Of a DNA stretch of 64,000 bases, positions 23,066 to 33,750 are shown piece by piece. This DNA is from Rhizophagus irregularis (lineage: Eukaryota; Glomeromycota; Glomeromycetes; Glomerales; Glomeraceae), in the NCBI RefSeq assembly GCF_026210795.1, contig NC_089451.1, positions 2,712,001-2,776,000 of the forward strand, read 5' to 3'. Numbering within the stretch: position 1 is the stretch's first letter; the number at the start of each line of letters is the position of its first letter. A model generated the notes under the pieces. The model was not told where the DNA came from. It saw only the letters and a program-made list of their open reading frames with translations, and made no database searches. Made by a program: the position numbers and the translations under genes.

Positions 23066-24707
23066 TTAGTTGTTTTCATCTATAGGAACGAATTATTAAA
23101 GTAAATTGTTAATATTATTGGTAAAATTAATCATGTAGAAAGTATGTAAATGAGTACCTAGGTTGAGTTTAGTGAAATCTATTGCTTCTATGGATTCTAG
23201 AAAATAAAAGTTAATTGTATATTAAAAGTATTTTAAAAATATTTTTGTAAAATAAGTTGATATATTAATTACTACCTGAATATTCTCCAACATCAACTTT
23301 GTTATCAATAGCATTTTTTGATTCTGGTAGGTTTTTAAAGTTTAAAAGCCTACTTGTGTAAACTGCTTGAGGATTTGTAGTATATGAAAGAGTAAGTACC
23401 ATTATATGGTAATGAAGTAGAAGTAAACTTTTCATTAATTCTTTCTGCTTCCTCAATTTGCTTGTTGGTTTCATCATCATATGAATTTCTTAATTTACGT
23501 AATAATCCACGTAATTCTTGTGCTTTAGGTCGTTTTAAAGGATCAGAATTCCAACATTGTTCAATTTTATCCAAAATTAGTTGAGGAATTTTATAATTAG
23601 ATTTTGGCCTAAGCCCTTGACAAATGCTAATAGCTAAGAATTCATCATGTGCAATATCATGATAAGGAGGAAGCCCTGTACAGACTTCATATGCAATAAT
23701 TCCAAATGCATAAATATCACTTTCTTGAGTATATTCTTTTCCTCTTAAAACTTCAGGCGCTACATAAGGTAATACTCCATATACTTTTTTATACTCATCT
23801 TGAGAAGATTTTAAAACATTTGCTGGTTGGGATAATCCTAAATCAGTAATATAAGTATAACCATCATTTTGTAACATATTACCACAATGAAAATCACGAT
23901 GAATTAATCCTTTTTCATGAATAGAATCGAGGCCTTTTGCAATATCTACTAAAATTTCCAACTTACTTTTCCATTTCATTGAATTAAATCTATTATTTAA
24001 ATGTTGTCTTAAACTACCTTCTTTTGCATAACTCATTACCATCATGAAATTATTAGATTCTGGATCTTTAGTAATGCCATAACATTGAGTTACATGATTT
24101 GAAACAATCATAGTATGTGATCCAATCTAAAAAAGAATCCATAATAATAAATAATAGTAAGTTTAACAACAGTGATATACAGTACAAATAAGTTACCTAC
24201 TTCTCTTAAAAATTCGGATGTAATATCCTGAGAATTATGTAAACATTTTAAAGCAACTGGAAAATTTTTATGGCCAATCGGATTTTTTCTTCTCTCCCAT
24301 TGATTATTTTCAGAATCCCATTTTTCTATAAATCCATCTTTCCAAATTGCTTTATAAATAGTTCCAAATCCTCCTTTGGCCAAATATTCAACATTTTCAA
24401 ATCTATCATATTCAATCCACTCTAAAATTTCTTTATAATATTCAGCTTTAAGTTGTGTTTTTTGAATAAATTTATCAACTTCATTATTTCCACTAGTCCA
24501 ATTTTTGAAATTTTGTTGAAATTTACATTGACACCAAAAATAAGAAGCTTTAGGCTGCTTACATTCTTTGCATAAACCATTCTCTTTATACCATTTTTTT
24601 AATTCTTCATTTAATATTAGCTTGTCAATTAATAATGTTTGTTCATCTGTTAAATGGTAATAGTTACCAAAATCTTTTATTTGCTCAAATACATCATCAC
24701 TAAGCAT
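23066..24707 (-). pseudogene. TKL-type protein kinase with C-terminal frameshift (4 exons)
   Basis: Exons 24707-24201, 24126-23276, 23196-23158 and 23079-23066 correspond one-to-one to the intact copy at 31987-33680. A Cys box (C46, C49, C59, C61) precedes the kinase domain: glycine loop AKGGFG at 110-115, catalytic Lys154 in VALK, HRD at 245-247, DLG at 264-266, APE at 292-294, and the subdomain IX Asp306. All catalytic residues are present. One extra base at about 23394 (GTAAGTACC against GTAGTACC in the sister) shifts the tail, so the literal frame stops at 23350. Without it the spliced frame would end ...IDFTKLNLDENN after about 469 residues. The upstream ATG used by the sister is TTG here, so translation would start at 24707. 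It may still make an active kinase with an altered tail, so 'pseudogene' is a cautious label. Confidence 0.75.
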
Positions 24708-24721
24708 AAATTCTTCAATGT

Positions 24722-24771
24722 CAGCTCTATGTTTAAACAGAGTAAAAGGATTTTTTTTTTTAAAAAAAAAA
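24722..24771 (-). promoter_or_regulatory. Conserved upstream block of kinase, with GTTTAAAC palindrome
   Basis: The block AGCTCTATGTTTAAAC, then AGTAAAAGGA and a T11/A10 junction lies 15-65 bp upstream of the kinase start. It is matched almost base for base at 33702-33750 upstream of the sister kinase. Conservation outside the coding region suggests either recent duplication or a shared promoter element. Confidence 0.4.
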
Positions 24772-25720
24772 GCAGCCTTATTTATTTATTACAGTTGCAC
24801 GGACAAATCTTATTTTTAAACAAAAGCGTTAATCAGTTGATGATCACAAAGTCACAAGGTAAGTATTTGTACTTGCGGCCGATCATTAAAGGTGACGTAT
24901 TACGTATTACGTATTACATAACAAAAATTATGCGTATATCAAAATTATGAAGCACTAATAAAAATTTTATTAATAAAATCATCATATAATACTTTTCATA
25001 CACATGATCATTTAAAATATCGCTCAATTCAAAGCTCCCACCCTTGGGGAACTGTATTGAATAATTTATAAAAACTAAAATTAATAGAAAAATTGAATTT
25101 CGTGATTTGCACGGTTGGTAATATTTATAAATAAATAATAATAATAGTAAAAATTTGGAATTTTAATTAGTAGTATTAATAGTATTTTTTTTTCTTAAAA
25201 AAAAAAAAAAATTATAAAAGTTTCAAACACGTGACCAAACTAATCGACATCGTTCATATACTTTGTGTAACAAACATACAAAATAGATAAAACCGCGTTA
25301 TTTTCATTATGAATCACATTAAAACAAGAGAACTTATTTTTATAATATAAAAAAATCATGCGCTTGCACGTGACTATTAACATATATAGATTCATTATAT
25401 AATTTATTTGAATTCATAATTTATATTTGATAATTATACATAATATTATATTTGAATAAATATTAAATATAATAGTAAATATAATGACCAATTATTTGTT
25501 AATTTTTTTCATTATAATTATAATTCGTATTATAATTATGATTATAGTCGTTATAATTTTGATCATTGTTATAGACGTTACTGTAATCATTATTATTATA
25601 GTAATCATCATTATTATTATCGTTATGATTATAATCTGTAATATATAATTACGATTTTCCAAAAAAAAATGTTTTTAATTTCAATTTCTTCGACTTTGAC
25701 ACGATTGAACCTCTATAAAC
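24772..25720. other. Divergent intergenic region, kinase (-) / F-box (+)
   Basis: It separates the kinase from the F-box gene and should carry both promoters. A tandem of TTACGTA words lies at about 24898-24918, and an imperfect (ATT/ATC)n tract at about 25500-25640. No gene is seen. Confidence 0.45.
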
Positions 25721-27316
25721 ATGATTGTAAACCCATTTTTAAATGAATTATTACAAATTATTTTTAATAACCTTGATGATGATATTGGTTCTTTATTTTC
25801 ATTATTATTTGTAAATTAAAATTGGTGTGAAAATGCCGTCCCCATCTTGTGGAGAAGACCATTTAGTCATAATCGTCATAATCTTGAAGAAACAATGAAA
25901 ATTAAAAAAATAATTCCAATACTTCTTTCACAAATCTCATTACAAGAGAGAATTGATTTAGATCTTAAAGATATTCCAACTAAAACTATGTTTGATTATG
26001 TATTGTTTATTAAACAATTTGACATATCCTTATTATATTGGTTAGTTTGTAAAAAATATACCATGGCAATAAGCAAAACTATTTTTATGAAAACAAAAAG
26101 ATTAGATGAATTAACATTCTTATATGAAGAATATGGAGATAATCATTATGAAAGTATTTTTACATTACCAAAATCACAAATGTTACTTAATCATATCACA
26201 AAGTTGAAGTTTAATTCTACTGGAAACTATTCACTTTTTCCTAATTTATCAATTTATGTTAAAAATATCAAATATCTTTCCATTAATTTTTACTGCAATA
26301 GTAATAATCATAAAAATGTTGTGAAATTTTTTGAGGATCTTATTGAATTTATTTCTGTTCAAAATAATTTGGAATATTTTATCATAAATATTAAATCTAA
26401 TCTAAGTAGTATTAGACATATGGAAAAATGGAGAGGACTTTTCTTTAAACTTTCTGAATCTCATTCTATAAAGTATATAATGATTAAAGGTTGTATTGAT
26501 GGAGAACAAACTGATTTGAATTTTTTATCTAATTGTTCAAATCTTGAAGAATTACATTTAGATTCTATGTTTATTGATTATGATCAATTGGTATGCTTAA
26601 AAAATATTTATCTACCAAAATTATTTTCTTTCTCATTATTAGATTGTTATTTCATTTCTCCGAAATCTAATTATAATTATCAAAAAAATTTATGGCTAAT
26701 TTATATTACAGAATTTTTAATGAATCATAGTAATACTTTGAAGGAATTAAAAATAATTTTAAGGCTCGGAACTGTCAAACAAAATAATTTGAAATCAATC
26801 CTTGACGATTTATCATTATATTGTCAAAATCTTACATTGATTGGATTAAAATTGGAACATATTTTTGGTTATGTAGAATATGGAGAGAAATTTGATGAAA
26901 TATTAAATGAATTCAAATCTTTCTGTAATAATTGTCCAAATCTACAAAAAATTATTTTATTTTCTTCAAATTTTCATCATTTTAATTTACCTAAAGAATT
27001 ATTATTGATTTTTATAAGATCACTTCCTAAAACTTTAAAATCTCTTTCATTTAAAGGAGTAATTGAATTTGATCATTTAAAAGAAATTATAAAAAATTAT
27101 ATTGATAATTTAATTAATTTAGATTTCTATTATTATGCATGTGTTAATGTATTAGAAAGAGATATTGATGAAATGACAAAAAATAGAAAATTAAAACTTA
27201 GATATGATAAAAAAAGAATTAGTATTGATTCGACATCAACATATAGATATTTTTTAGATTTTAATTACCCTTGGTTAGCTAGCAATACAATGGATGGTAA
27301 AGTATTTAACTTATAA
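25721..27316 (+). pseudogene. F-box / leucine-rich repeat protein with premature stop
   Basis: From ATG 25721 the frame reads an F-box (NELLQIIFNNLDDDIGSLFS...NWCENAVPILWRRPF, about residues 7-46). It then runs uninterrupted for nearly 490 codons of irregular leucine-rich repeats (NCSNLEELHLDSM, CQNLTLIGLKLE, NCPNLQKIILFSS). A TAA at 25817-25819 splits the F-box at codon 33, in the position where family members have the Arg of VNRxWC. F-box proteins recruit substrates to SCF ubiquitin ligases, with the LRR part binding the target and the F-box binding Skp1. With the stop, only the LRR part could be made from a downstream start. The rest is intact, so the lesion is recent, the product is read through, or the base is an assembly error. 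Confidence 0.7.
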
Positions 27317-27333
27317 TAGTGTTTCCAAAATAC

Positions 27334-27826
27334 TTAATTGCCAATTCGCCTAAAATCAGCATTGCGTTACTAATAAAACTCTGGGATAATAGCAATAATA
27401 AAAAAAGCGTTATTTCCACCCATTTCACAAACAGAAGTATCATAAACTTTCACCTGGTTCTAATAATAAAAATATTTCAAAAAAAAGTCTTTAAAAACAA
27501 CTTTGAAAGCTAAAAATTATATGTTTCTAATGTAAATAACGCAATATAGCAAAATAAAATATTGAAATTTCCTATGTTTTAAGGTGTAAATCTGACGCGC
27601 GTACATAGTAAACTCATTATTTTGTATATGAACGTATATTTTTTTTTGCAAATTCTTTTTTTTTTCAAGTATTTTTCAGTATATCATGTCTTTTATTTAT
27701 AGTTAATATGTTGTCTATGAAAATATCCTTTTTTTTGAAGATTGTGTGTTCTAGCACAAAATCGGCAAATTTAACCCCGAATTTTATTAGTAACGCAGTG
27801 CTGTTCTTAGATGAATCGGCAATTAA
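27334..27826. mobile_element. Small inverted-repeat element (MITE), about 493 bp
   Basis: Arms of about 60 bp at 27334-27397 and 27764-27826 are inverted copies, starting TTAATTGCC and ending GGCAATTAA and sharing GCGTTACTAATAAAA. The interior is unrelated to the arms and has no real gene. It begins 18 bp after the F-box gene stop, so it may contribute that gene's 3' end. The target duplication is not clear and the superfamily is undetermined. Confidence 0.65.
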
Positions 27827-28654
27827 TAAATATAATTACAATTCTTTATAACATTCTTTATTAATATTAAATTCATAATTTAACAATTTCACATCAGAAA
27901 ATTTGTTTGAATCATAAAAATTGAGTATTTAATGTTGTGCTGATGAATATCATGTGAGTAGACTTGTGACCACAAATTTTCATAGTGCGCATAAATAAAT
28001 ATATTATTTTCCGCTTCGCTCTCGGACGATTAAAATAGCAAAATTTCAACTGAAGTTGACGCTCCCGGTTTGGCATCAGCATCATTTAGCATAACAGCTT
28101 AACAGAGAAAAATATAAAAATTAATTTAACATTTGTTATTTTAGTTTTAGATAATTATTACAGTTTAAATGAACAATAATATATTATTTATGTTGATATA
28201 CTCGCTCATGACAAACCTGCATTAAGATTGTGTTACATGTGATTATTTGCATGAGTAATATGACTAATACGAGTAATATTTAATTTATGACAATCTATAT
28301 ATATCAAATGAGTCGAATGTCGAATTTTTACAGCTAAAAATCTTTGATTATAATTCTGTTAAACCAATCGGCATCGTCGGCATCACTAATAACAGCCAAT
28401 CACAAGAGTATTCTAAGGAGCACAGATCATCTGACACAATAACTTATAATTAGAAAACACTTTTAGAAAAATGTATGTTTTATTATCATTTTATTTTTTT
28501 TATTTTTATTATACAGAAGAAACTGAAGCACAGAAGCAGTAGGAACTACATGAAAAACAAAATTTTCTAGTTATCTTAATAAAAACCTTGCGTAGAGCTA
28601 TTATAAAAATTTTGACCTTTCTTGTTACCTATATATATATTGCTCGGGGTCCTA
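27827..28654. other. Gene-free stretch
   Basis: No supported gene. The segment near 28010-28090 has higher GC (CCGCTTCGCTCTCGG) without an RNA-gene structure. Confidence 0.45.
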
Positions 28655-29851
28655 TACTACTGGAAGAATTCGAGCTACTTCCTTTACAATTGCTTCACAG
28701 TAACTTAAACTATAAAAATCATCTTTAGTAATTGGTCACCTTGGGAATATACTATCAATTTCTTCTAGCACTTTCTTTTTTACATCTGGATTATGTGCAA
28801 TATAATGTACAATGAATGAAACCATATTCCCAGTCTATATTTGAAAAAAAAAAATAAAGAATGTTTAAATTAAGTTAAAGCACATTGATTGCATTTATGT
28901 TAAATTTTAATGATAAAATTATATATAAAACCTAAACATAAAATTTCTCTAAAAATTTACTTACTTCTTTATAAGTTCCAATAAAAATTCCATCAAGTAT
29001 ATTAACACGAATTTCGGTATTACTCATAGATTTCATGTTTCAATATAATTATCGTCACGAAGTGTATTTTTGATAATCATTTATGTCAACATATCGTGCG
29101 GTAAGGGTTCATCCAGTGGTATTTCTTTCAATTTCTTATCTACCCAGTATTTGATTAATAAATTCCATGCCTTGAAGTACGTCATCTGCTTTATTTCTAA
29201 AAAATGGAACATAATGTCGTATAAAAGGAGAAATTACGAAAAATATTAAATATCCCATAAGAAGCATTCGAAGTGCTTGAAATAATTTCAAAGAATCTTT
29301 GACTCTTGTTTGATTGATGATCAGATTTTTCATCACTGAGAGTATTAAAATAAGCTGCCAATGAACAATCTAACAATAATATCATTTGTGTAATGATAAA
29401 ACCATTTAGAAAAATCCAATTCTTTAATAATTTTTTCTTTAAGAAATAACTTACTCAAATAACTTTCTAATTCACTGAAAAGTTAGTTTGTCTGATCAAT
29501 AGCTTCATCAGTAAATTTTGGTGACAAAATACTTATTAAAAAAATGATGGTTAAACATCCATGATTTGTAATCCTCGCTTTTCCTTCAAATCCCAATTCT
29601 TCTGGTCCTTTGAAGTTGTGAAATCTCAAACCATGCGTATTTTTTGATAAAAAATCATCAATACATTCTCCTCTACATAAAACTATAGCTCGCATATTAC
29701 CATAAATCTCATATATGTTTCCATATTTCTCATAACAATAACTGTAAAACGTATTGGCATTTCCATTAAACTGCCAATAAACGTAAGGCAAATTTCTGAC
29801 GAATGGGAATCCGGATAAAGGAAAAGTATCTGTAATAATAATGTGCCACAC
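28655..29851 (-). pseudogene. Decayed, 3'-truncated cytochrome P450
   Basis: Minus-strand segments keep P450 order. There is a proline-rich entry (PLSGFPFVRNLPYVYWQFNG), YEKYGNIYEIYGNM and an NTHGLRF segment (29851-29485). A middle part carries KADDVLQGMEFINQILG (29336-29136), and an I-helix to K-helix part carries FIVHYIAHNPDVKKKVLEEI and YCEAIVKEVARI (about 28835-28660). Frameshifts and stops separate the parts; for example TGA replaces a codon after SIFPR. The sequence ends just past the K-helix ExxR equivalent, so the heme-binding Cys loop is missing. P450s are ER-bound monooxygenases; this copy cannot be functional. Confidence 0.8.
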
Positions 29852-30102
29852 ACGTCGCTAATATTGTAATTAACAATAAAACAAAATCATAAATTTCAAA
29901 ATTTTGAGTAGTTTAAAAATTATCATATTGTTTCTAATTAACGATATATTAATTTTGGTTTGAAAAAAATTGTTGAAACTAATAACAATTAAAGTGATAA
30001 ATTAGACTTATTTAGTAATTCGTATAACATAACATTGCAGATCATTGCCTTCAATATGCAAAAAAGGAAGGATTTTCAAAAAAATCTTCCATCCGTTTTT
30101 AT
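29852..30102. other. Gene-free spacer
   Basis: AT-rich with no supported gene. Confidence 0.4.
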
Positions 30103-30222
30103 AAAACAGTTAAACTGTTTTACAGTTATACTGTTATCTATTTAACTGTTTAACTGTTTAACTAATTTAGTTTTATTGTAACTGTTTAACTGTTTTACTA
30201 TTAACTGTTTTACTGCCCCTTC
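30103..30222. repeat. AACTGTTT-type self-complementary satellite
   Basis: About 120 bp of irregular copies of TAACTGTTTAACTGTTT and its complement AACAGTTAAACTG. Because the unit is nearly its own reverse complement, the array can fold into hairpins. It abuts the 199-bp tandem array. Confidence 0.7.
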
Positions 30223-30317
30223 AGTCTTTTAAGGAATAAAGAATCTTTAAATAGGTTTTTAATTTTCTGAAAAAAAAAGAAAAAAAATTTAGGATTTTTT
30301 TTTCTTTACAATTCTTT

Positions 30318-30880
30318 AATCAAGCTAAAAAATGATCAATACTGCGCAATATAATTTTTTAATGATGCTTTTTTTTAGTTTTAAACTAAAAAGTGCTAGA
30401 TATTTAACAAAAATTGGTAAAACTCACCAAAAACTATTAAAAATAGTAAAGAAATTGCGCAATTAACCATTTCCTATACCCAGTTTGTACTTCAGGTTTA
30501 GAATGATCGGGTATTAGTCAGCTAATTAAAATGATCAACACTGTGCCACCAATTTGCCAATACCTGTTTTGTTTTTTCCCAAGACAAAAAAGTGCTAGAT
30601 ATTTGACAAAAATCGGTAAAACCCACCAAAAACTGTTAAAAATAGTAAATAAATTGCGCAATTAACCGTTTCCTATACCCAGTTTGTACTTCAGGTCTAG
30701 AATGATCGGGTATTAGTCAGCAAATCAAATGATCAACACTGCGCCATCAATTCCCCAAGTGTAGATACAATTGGTAAACCCTGGGAAAAGCCGTTAAAAA
30801 TAGGTAAAAAATTGTGCAATTTAACCATTCTCCTTGAAAACAAATATTATTAATCAGCTAATAAAATGATTATCACGCAA
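30318..30880. repeat. Tandem repeat, 199-bp unit, about three copies
   Basis: The word AAAATGATCAACACTGCGCC or a close variant recurs at about 30325, 30525, 30725 and 30862. AAGTGCTAGATATTT recurs at 30391 and 30590. The first two periods are 199 bp; the third unit is shortened to about 137 bp. Each unit contains ATTGCGCAATTAACC and AGAATGATCGGGTATTAGTC. No coding frame is maintained. Confidence 0.85.
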
Positions 30881-30917
30881 TATTTTTTTCAATCTGATAA
30901 AATAATTTTTTTTTATT

Positions 30918-31230
30918 ATGATTGTTGTTTGTGATATTATTAAAGTATCTGATGATGATACCAGTAAAGGTACAGATTCTTTTATAACATTAAGCTGATA
31001 AAGTCTTTACTGCTTTATTTTTATTTGTAAAATTTAACAATATCAAGTTCTTTTATTTATTAAACTTGCTTTTTAGAAAAAGAATTATCTCCCAAAAAAC
31101 AGGCAGAAAAAAGAATAACAAAAAAACCAATGGTTGTACAACTGATGTTGATAAGCCATCAAAAAGAACTCGTAGAAAGATATCTGATTTAGCTACTGAA
31201 TTTCTTCAGGATAAAAGTGATATAAATTAA
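30918..31230 (+). other. Possible small gene fragment, basic C-terminus
   Basis: After a plausible intron acceptor at 31075-31076 a frame reads QKTGRKKNNKKTNGCTTDVD, KPSKRTRRKISDLATEFLQD and stops at 31230. An upstream segment (30918-30969) reads VVCDIIKVSDDDTSK before a GT donor. The frames of the two segments do not join cleanly. It could be the basic tail of a decayed gene. I do not recognise a family. Confidence 0.25.
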
Positions 31231-31986
31231 GTTAGTAAGTTCAGTTAGTATAAAATCATGGTTAAATATTGTCAACAATGGAAATTATTCAATAGTATAA
31301 TTCGTATAATAATCTATTGTGCTTCACAAATTTATATTACTAATGTAATATTATTAATTTATATAATAAATTTATAAATAAATCACTGGATGCATTTAAA
31401 GCAGATGTAAAAGTCAAAAAAGAATATATTTGGTTAGATGAAATATCAGATAATAAATTGCATCTAATATAAAAAAATCCTAGAAAAATTTTTTTATATC
31501 TATCTATTGTATACACTGATCTATTGTTATTAAAAAATGATTTCTAAACTTTATCAGTAAGTTTCAAAGCAAAAAAATGCTTTGAGCTTTTTTGAAAAAA
31601 TTAAATTAATATTTTTTTGTTGTTTATTTGAATTAATAAATACCACTTTCCTATACTAAACATATGAGTAAAAAAATTTTAATATATTTTTTTTTTATAT
31701 TAACCAAATTAATTAATCAGTTATGATTAGTAAGATTATTAATATTATTATTCAATCAACCTCTACTAATTTTTAGCATAAATTTTATTTTCAGCATTAA
31801 AACTCACAGATCCAAATCAAATGTACACTAGTTTATCAATACTTATTTAAGTTCCTGTCATAAAAAGAATATTCCAATAAAATATATATACTGTAGTAGT
31901 AATAAAAAAAAATAAATAACAATTAATAGATACTAATAAAGAAATATATACTATGAAAATTGTAAATTCTCTTCCTTTTCTTTCTT
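31231..31986. other. Gene-free stretch
   Basis: No gene supported. The last part should hold the 3' UTR of the minus-strand kinase. Confidence 0.45.
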
Positions 31987-33680
31987 TTAGTTGTTTTTAT
32001 CTATCAAAATGAAATTATTGAAGTAAATTGTTAAATATTGTTAACAAAATTAAACATGATATAAAAGTTCATGTAAATGAGTACCTAGGCTGAGTTTAGT
32101 GAAATCTATTGCTTCTATGGATTCTATAGGATAAAGATAATTTTATATTAATAAGCATTTTAAGAATTTTGTGAAAATAACTAAACATGAATTACCTGAA
32201 TACTTAAATAAATCATTGTCTTTGCTATCGATAGCATTTTTTGGTTCTGGAAGATTTTTAAAGTCTAAAAGTCTACTCTTGTAAACTGCTTGAGGATTTG
32301 TAGTATATGAAAGAGTAGTACCATTATATGGTAATGAAGTAGTAGTAAACTTTTCATTGATTTTATCTGCTTCTTCAATTTGCTTATTGATTTCACCACT
32401 ATAATTTTGCATATTATTGTAATATAAATTATATAATGAATCATATAATTCATTTGCTTTAGGTCGTTTTGAAGGATCAGCATCCCAACATTGTTTAATT
32501 ATGTCCAAAATTAGTTTAGGGATTTTATAATCAGATTTTGGCCTAAGCCCGTTACAAATGCTAATAGCTAAGATTTTATCATGAGCAATATCATGATAAG
32601 AAGGAAGCCCTGTACAGACTTCATATGCAATAATTCCGAATCCATATATATTACTTTCTTGAGTATATTCTTTTCCTATTAAAACCTCAGGTGCTACATA
32701 AGGCAATACTCCATACATTTTTTTATATTCATCTTGAGAAGGTATTACATTTGCTGGTCGACATAATCCTAAATCAGTAATATAAGTATAATTATTATTG
32801 CTATTTAATATATTACCACAATGAAAATCATGATGAATTAATCCTTGGCCATGAATATCTTTAAGGCCATTTGCAATCCTTTTTAAAATTTCTAATTTTA
32901 TATCCCATTTCATTGAGTTAAAACTATTATTTAACATTTGTCTTAAACTGCCATTTTCTGCATATTCCATCACCATCATAAAATTATTAGATTCTGGATC
33001 TTTGGTAATACCATAGCAGCGATTTACAAAACCACTAACAGAAGTTATAACAATATGTAATTCAATCTAAAAATGAATTCATAAATAATAAATATTAGCT
33101 AGTTTAGCATTTATAAGAGAACAATATCTTAAAAATTACATATAAATAAGTAACTTACTTCTCTTAAAAATTCAGCTGTAATGTCCTGAGAATTATGCAA
33201 ACATTTTAAAGCAACTGGAAAATTTTCATAATCTTTGGCCGGTGACCTTTTGCTTCTCATCCATTTATTATTTCCAGAATCCCAACCTTCCATATATCCA
33301 TCTTTCCAAATTGCTTTATAAATAGTTCCAAATCCTCCTTTGGCAAAATATTCAATATTTTCAAATCTATCATATTCAATCCACTCTAAAATTACTTTAT
33401 TTCTTTTAGCTTTGAGTTGTATTTTTTGAATAAACTTATCAACTTCATTATTTCCACTAGTCCAATTTTTGAAATTTTTTTGAAATTTACATTGACACCA
33501 ATCATCAGAAACTTTAGGCTGTTTACAATCTTCGCATAGACCATTCTTCTTATAACGTTCTTTCAATTCTTGATTTAATATTAGCTTATCAATTAGCAAA
33601 CTTTGTTCTTTAGTTGGGTATTCGTGGTTAAATTCTTTTATTTGCTCAAGTACATCATCACTGAGAATAAATTCTTCCAT
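31987..33680 (-). CDS. TKL-type protein kinase with N-terminal Cys box, 481 aa, 4 exons
   Basis: Exons 33680-33159, 33066-32196, 32123-32085 and 32000-31987 join to 482 in-frame codons with GT-AG borders. The N-terminus has a C-x2-C-x9-C-x-C box (C49, C52, C62, C64) that could bind zinc. The kinase domain carries a glycine loop AKGGFG (113-118), Lys159 in VALK, a catalytic loop at 252-254, DLG at 272-274 and APE at 299-301, then a conserved Pro/Lys-rich tail ending DKNN. Two key residues deviate from the sister copy: the catalytic loop reads HHD instead of HRD, and the subdomain IX Asp is Asn313 (ESNIYGFG). Catalytic activity may be reduced, although the catalytic Asp254 is kept. The ATG at 33680 is the first of the frame. 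The large expanded family in mycorrhizal fungi has no assigned substrates. Confidence 0.85.
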
Positions 33681-33701
33681 ATTTGGATAATAAAAGTGTA
33701 C

Positions 33702-33750
33702 AGCTCTATGTTTAAACTAGAGTAAAAAGGATTTTTTTTAAAAAAAAAAC
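33702..33750 (-). promoter_or_regulatory. Conserved upstream block of second kinase
   Basis: Partner of 24722-24771: AGCTCTATGTTTAAAC, then AGTAAAAAGGA and a T8/A10 junction, 22-70 bp upstream of the start codon. The GTTTAAAC palindrome is at 33710-33717. Confidence 0.4.

Noticed and set aside
23265-23480. Separate 71-codon frame at the kinase 3' end
   Set aside because: It is the displaced tail of the kinase after the single-base insertion; its sequence matches the sister kinase tail.
27319-27513. 64-codon frame after the F-box gene
   Set aside because: It lies mostly inside the MITE and is not conserved in a meaningful way; there is no domain.
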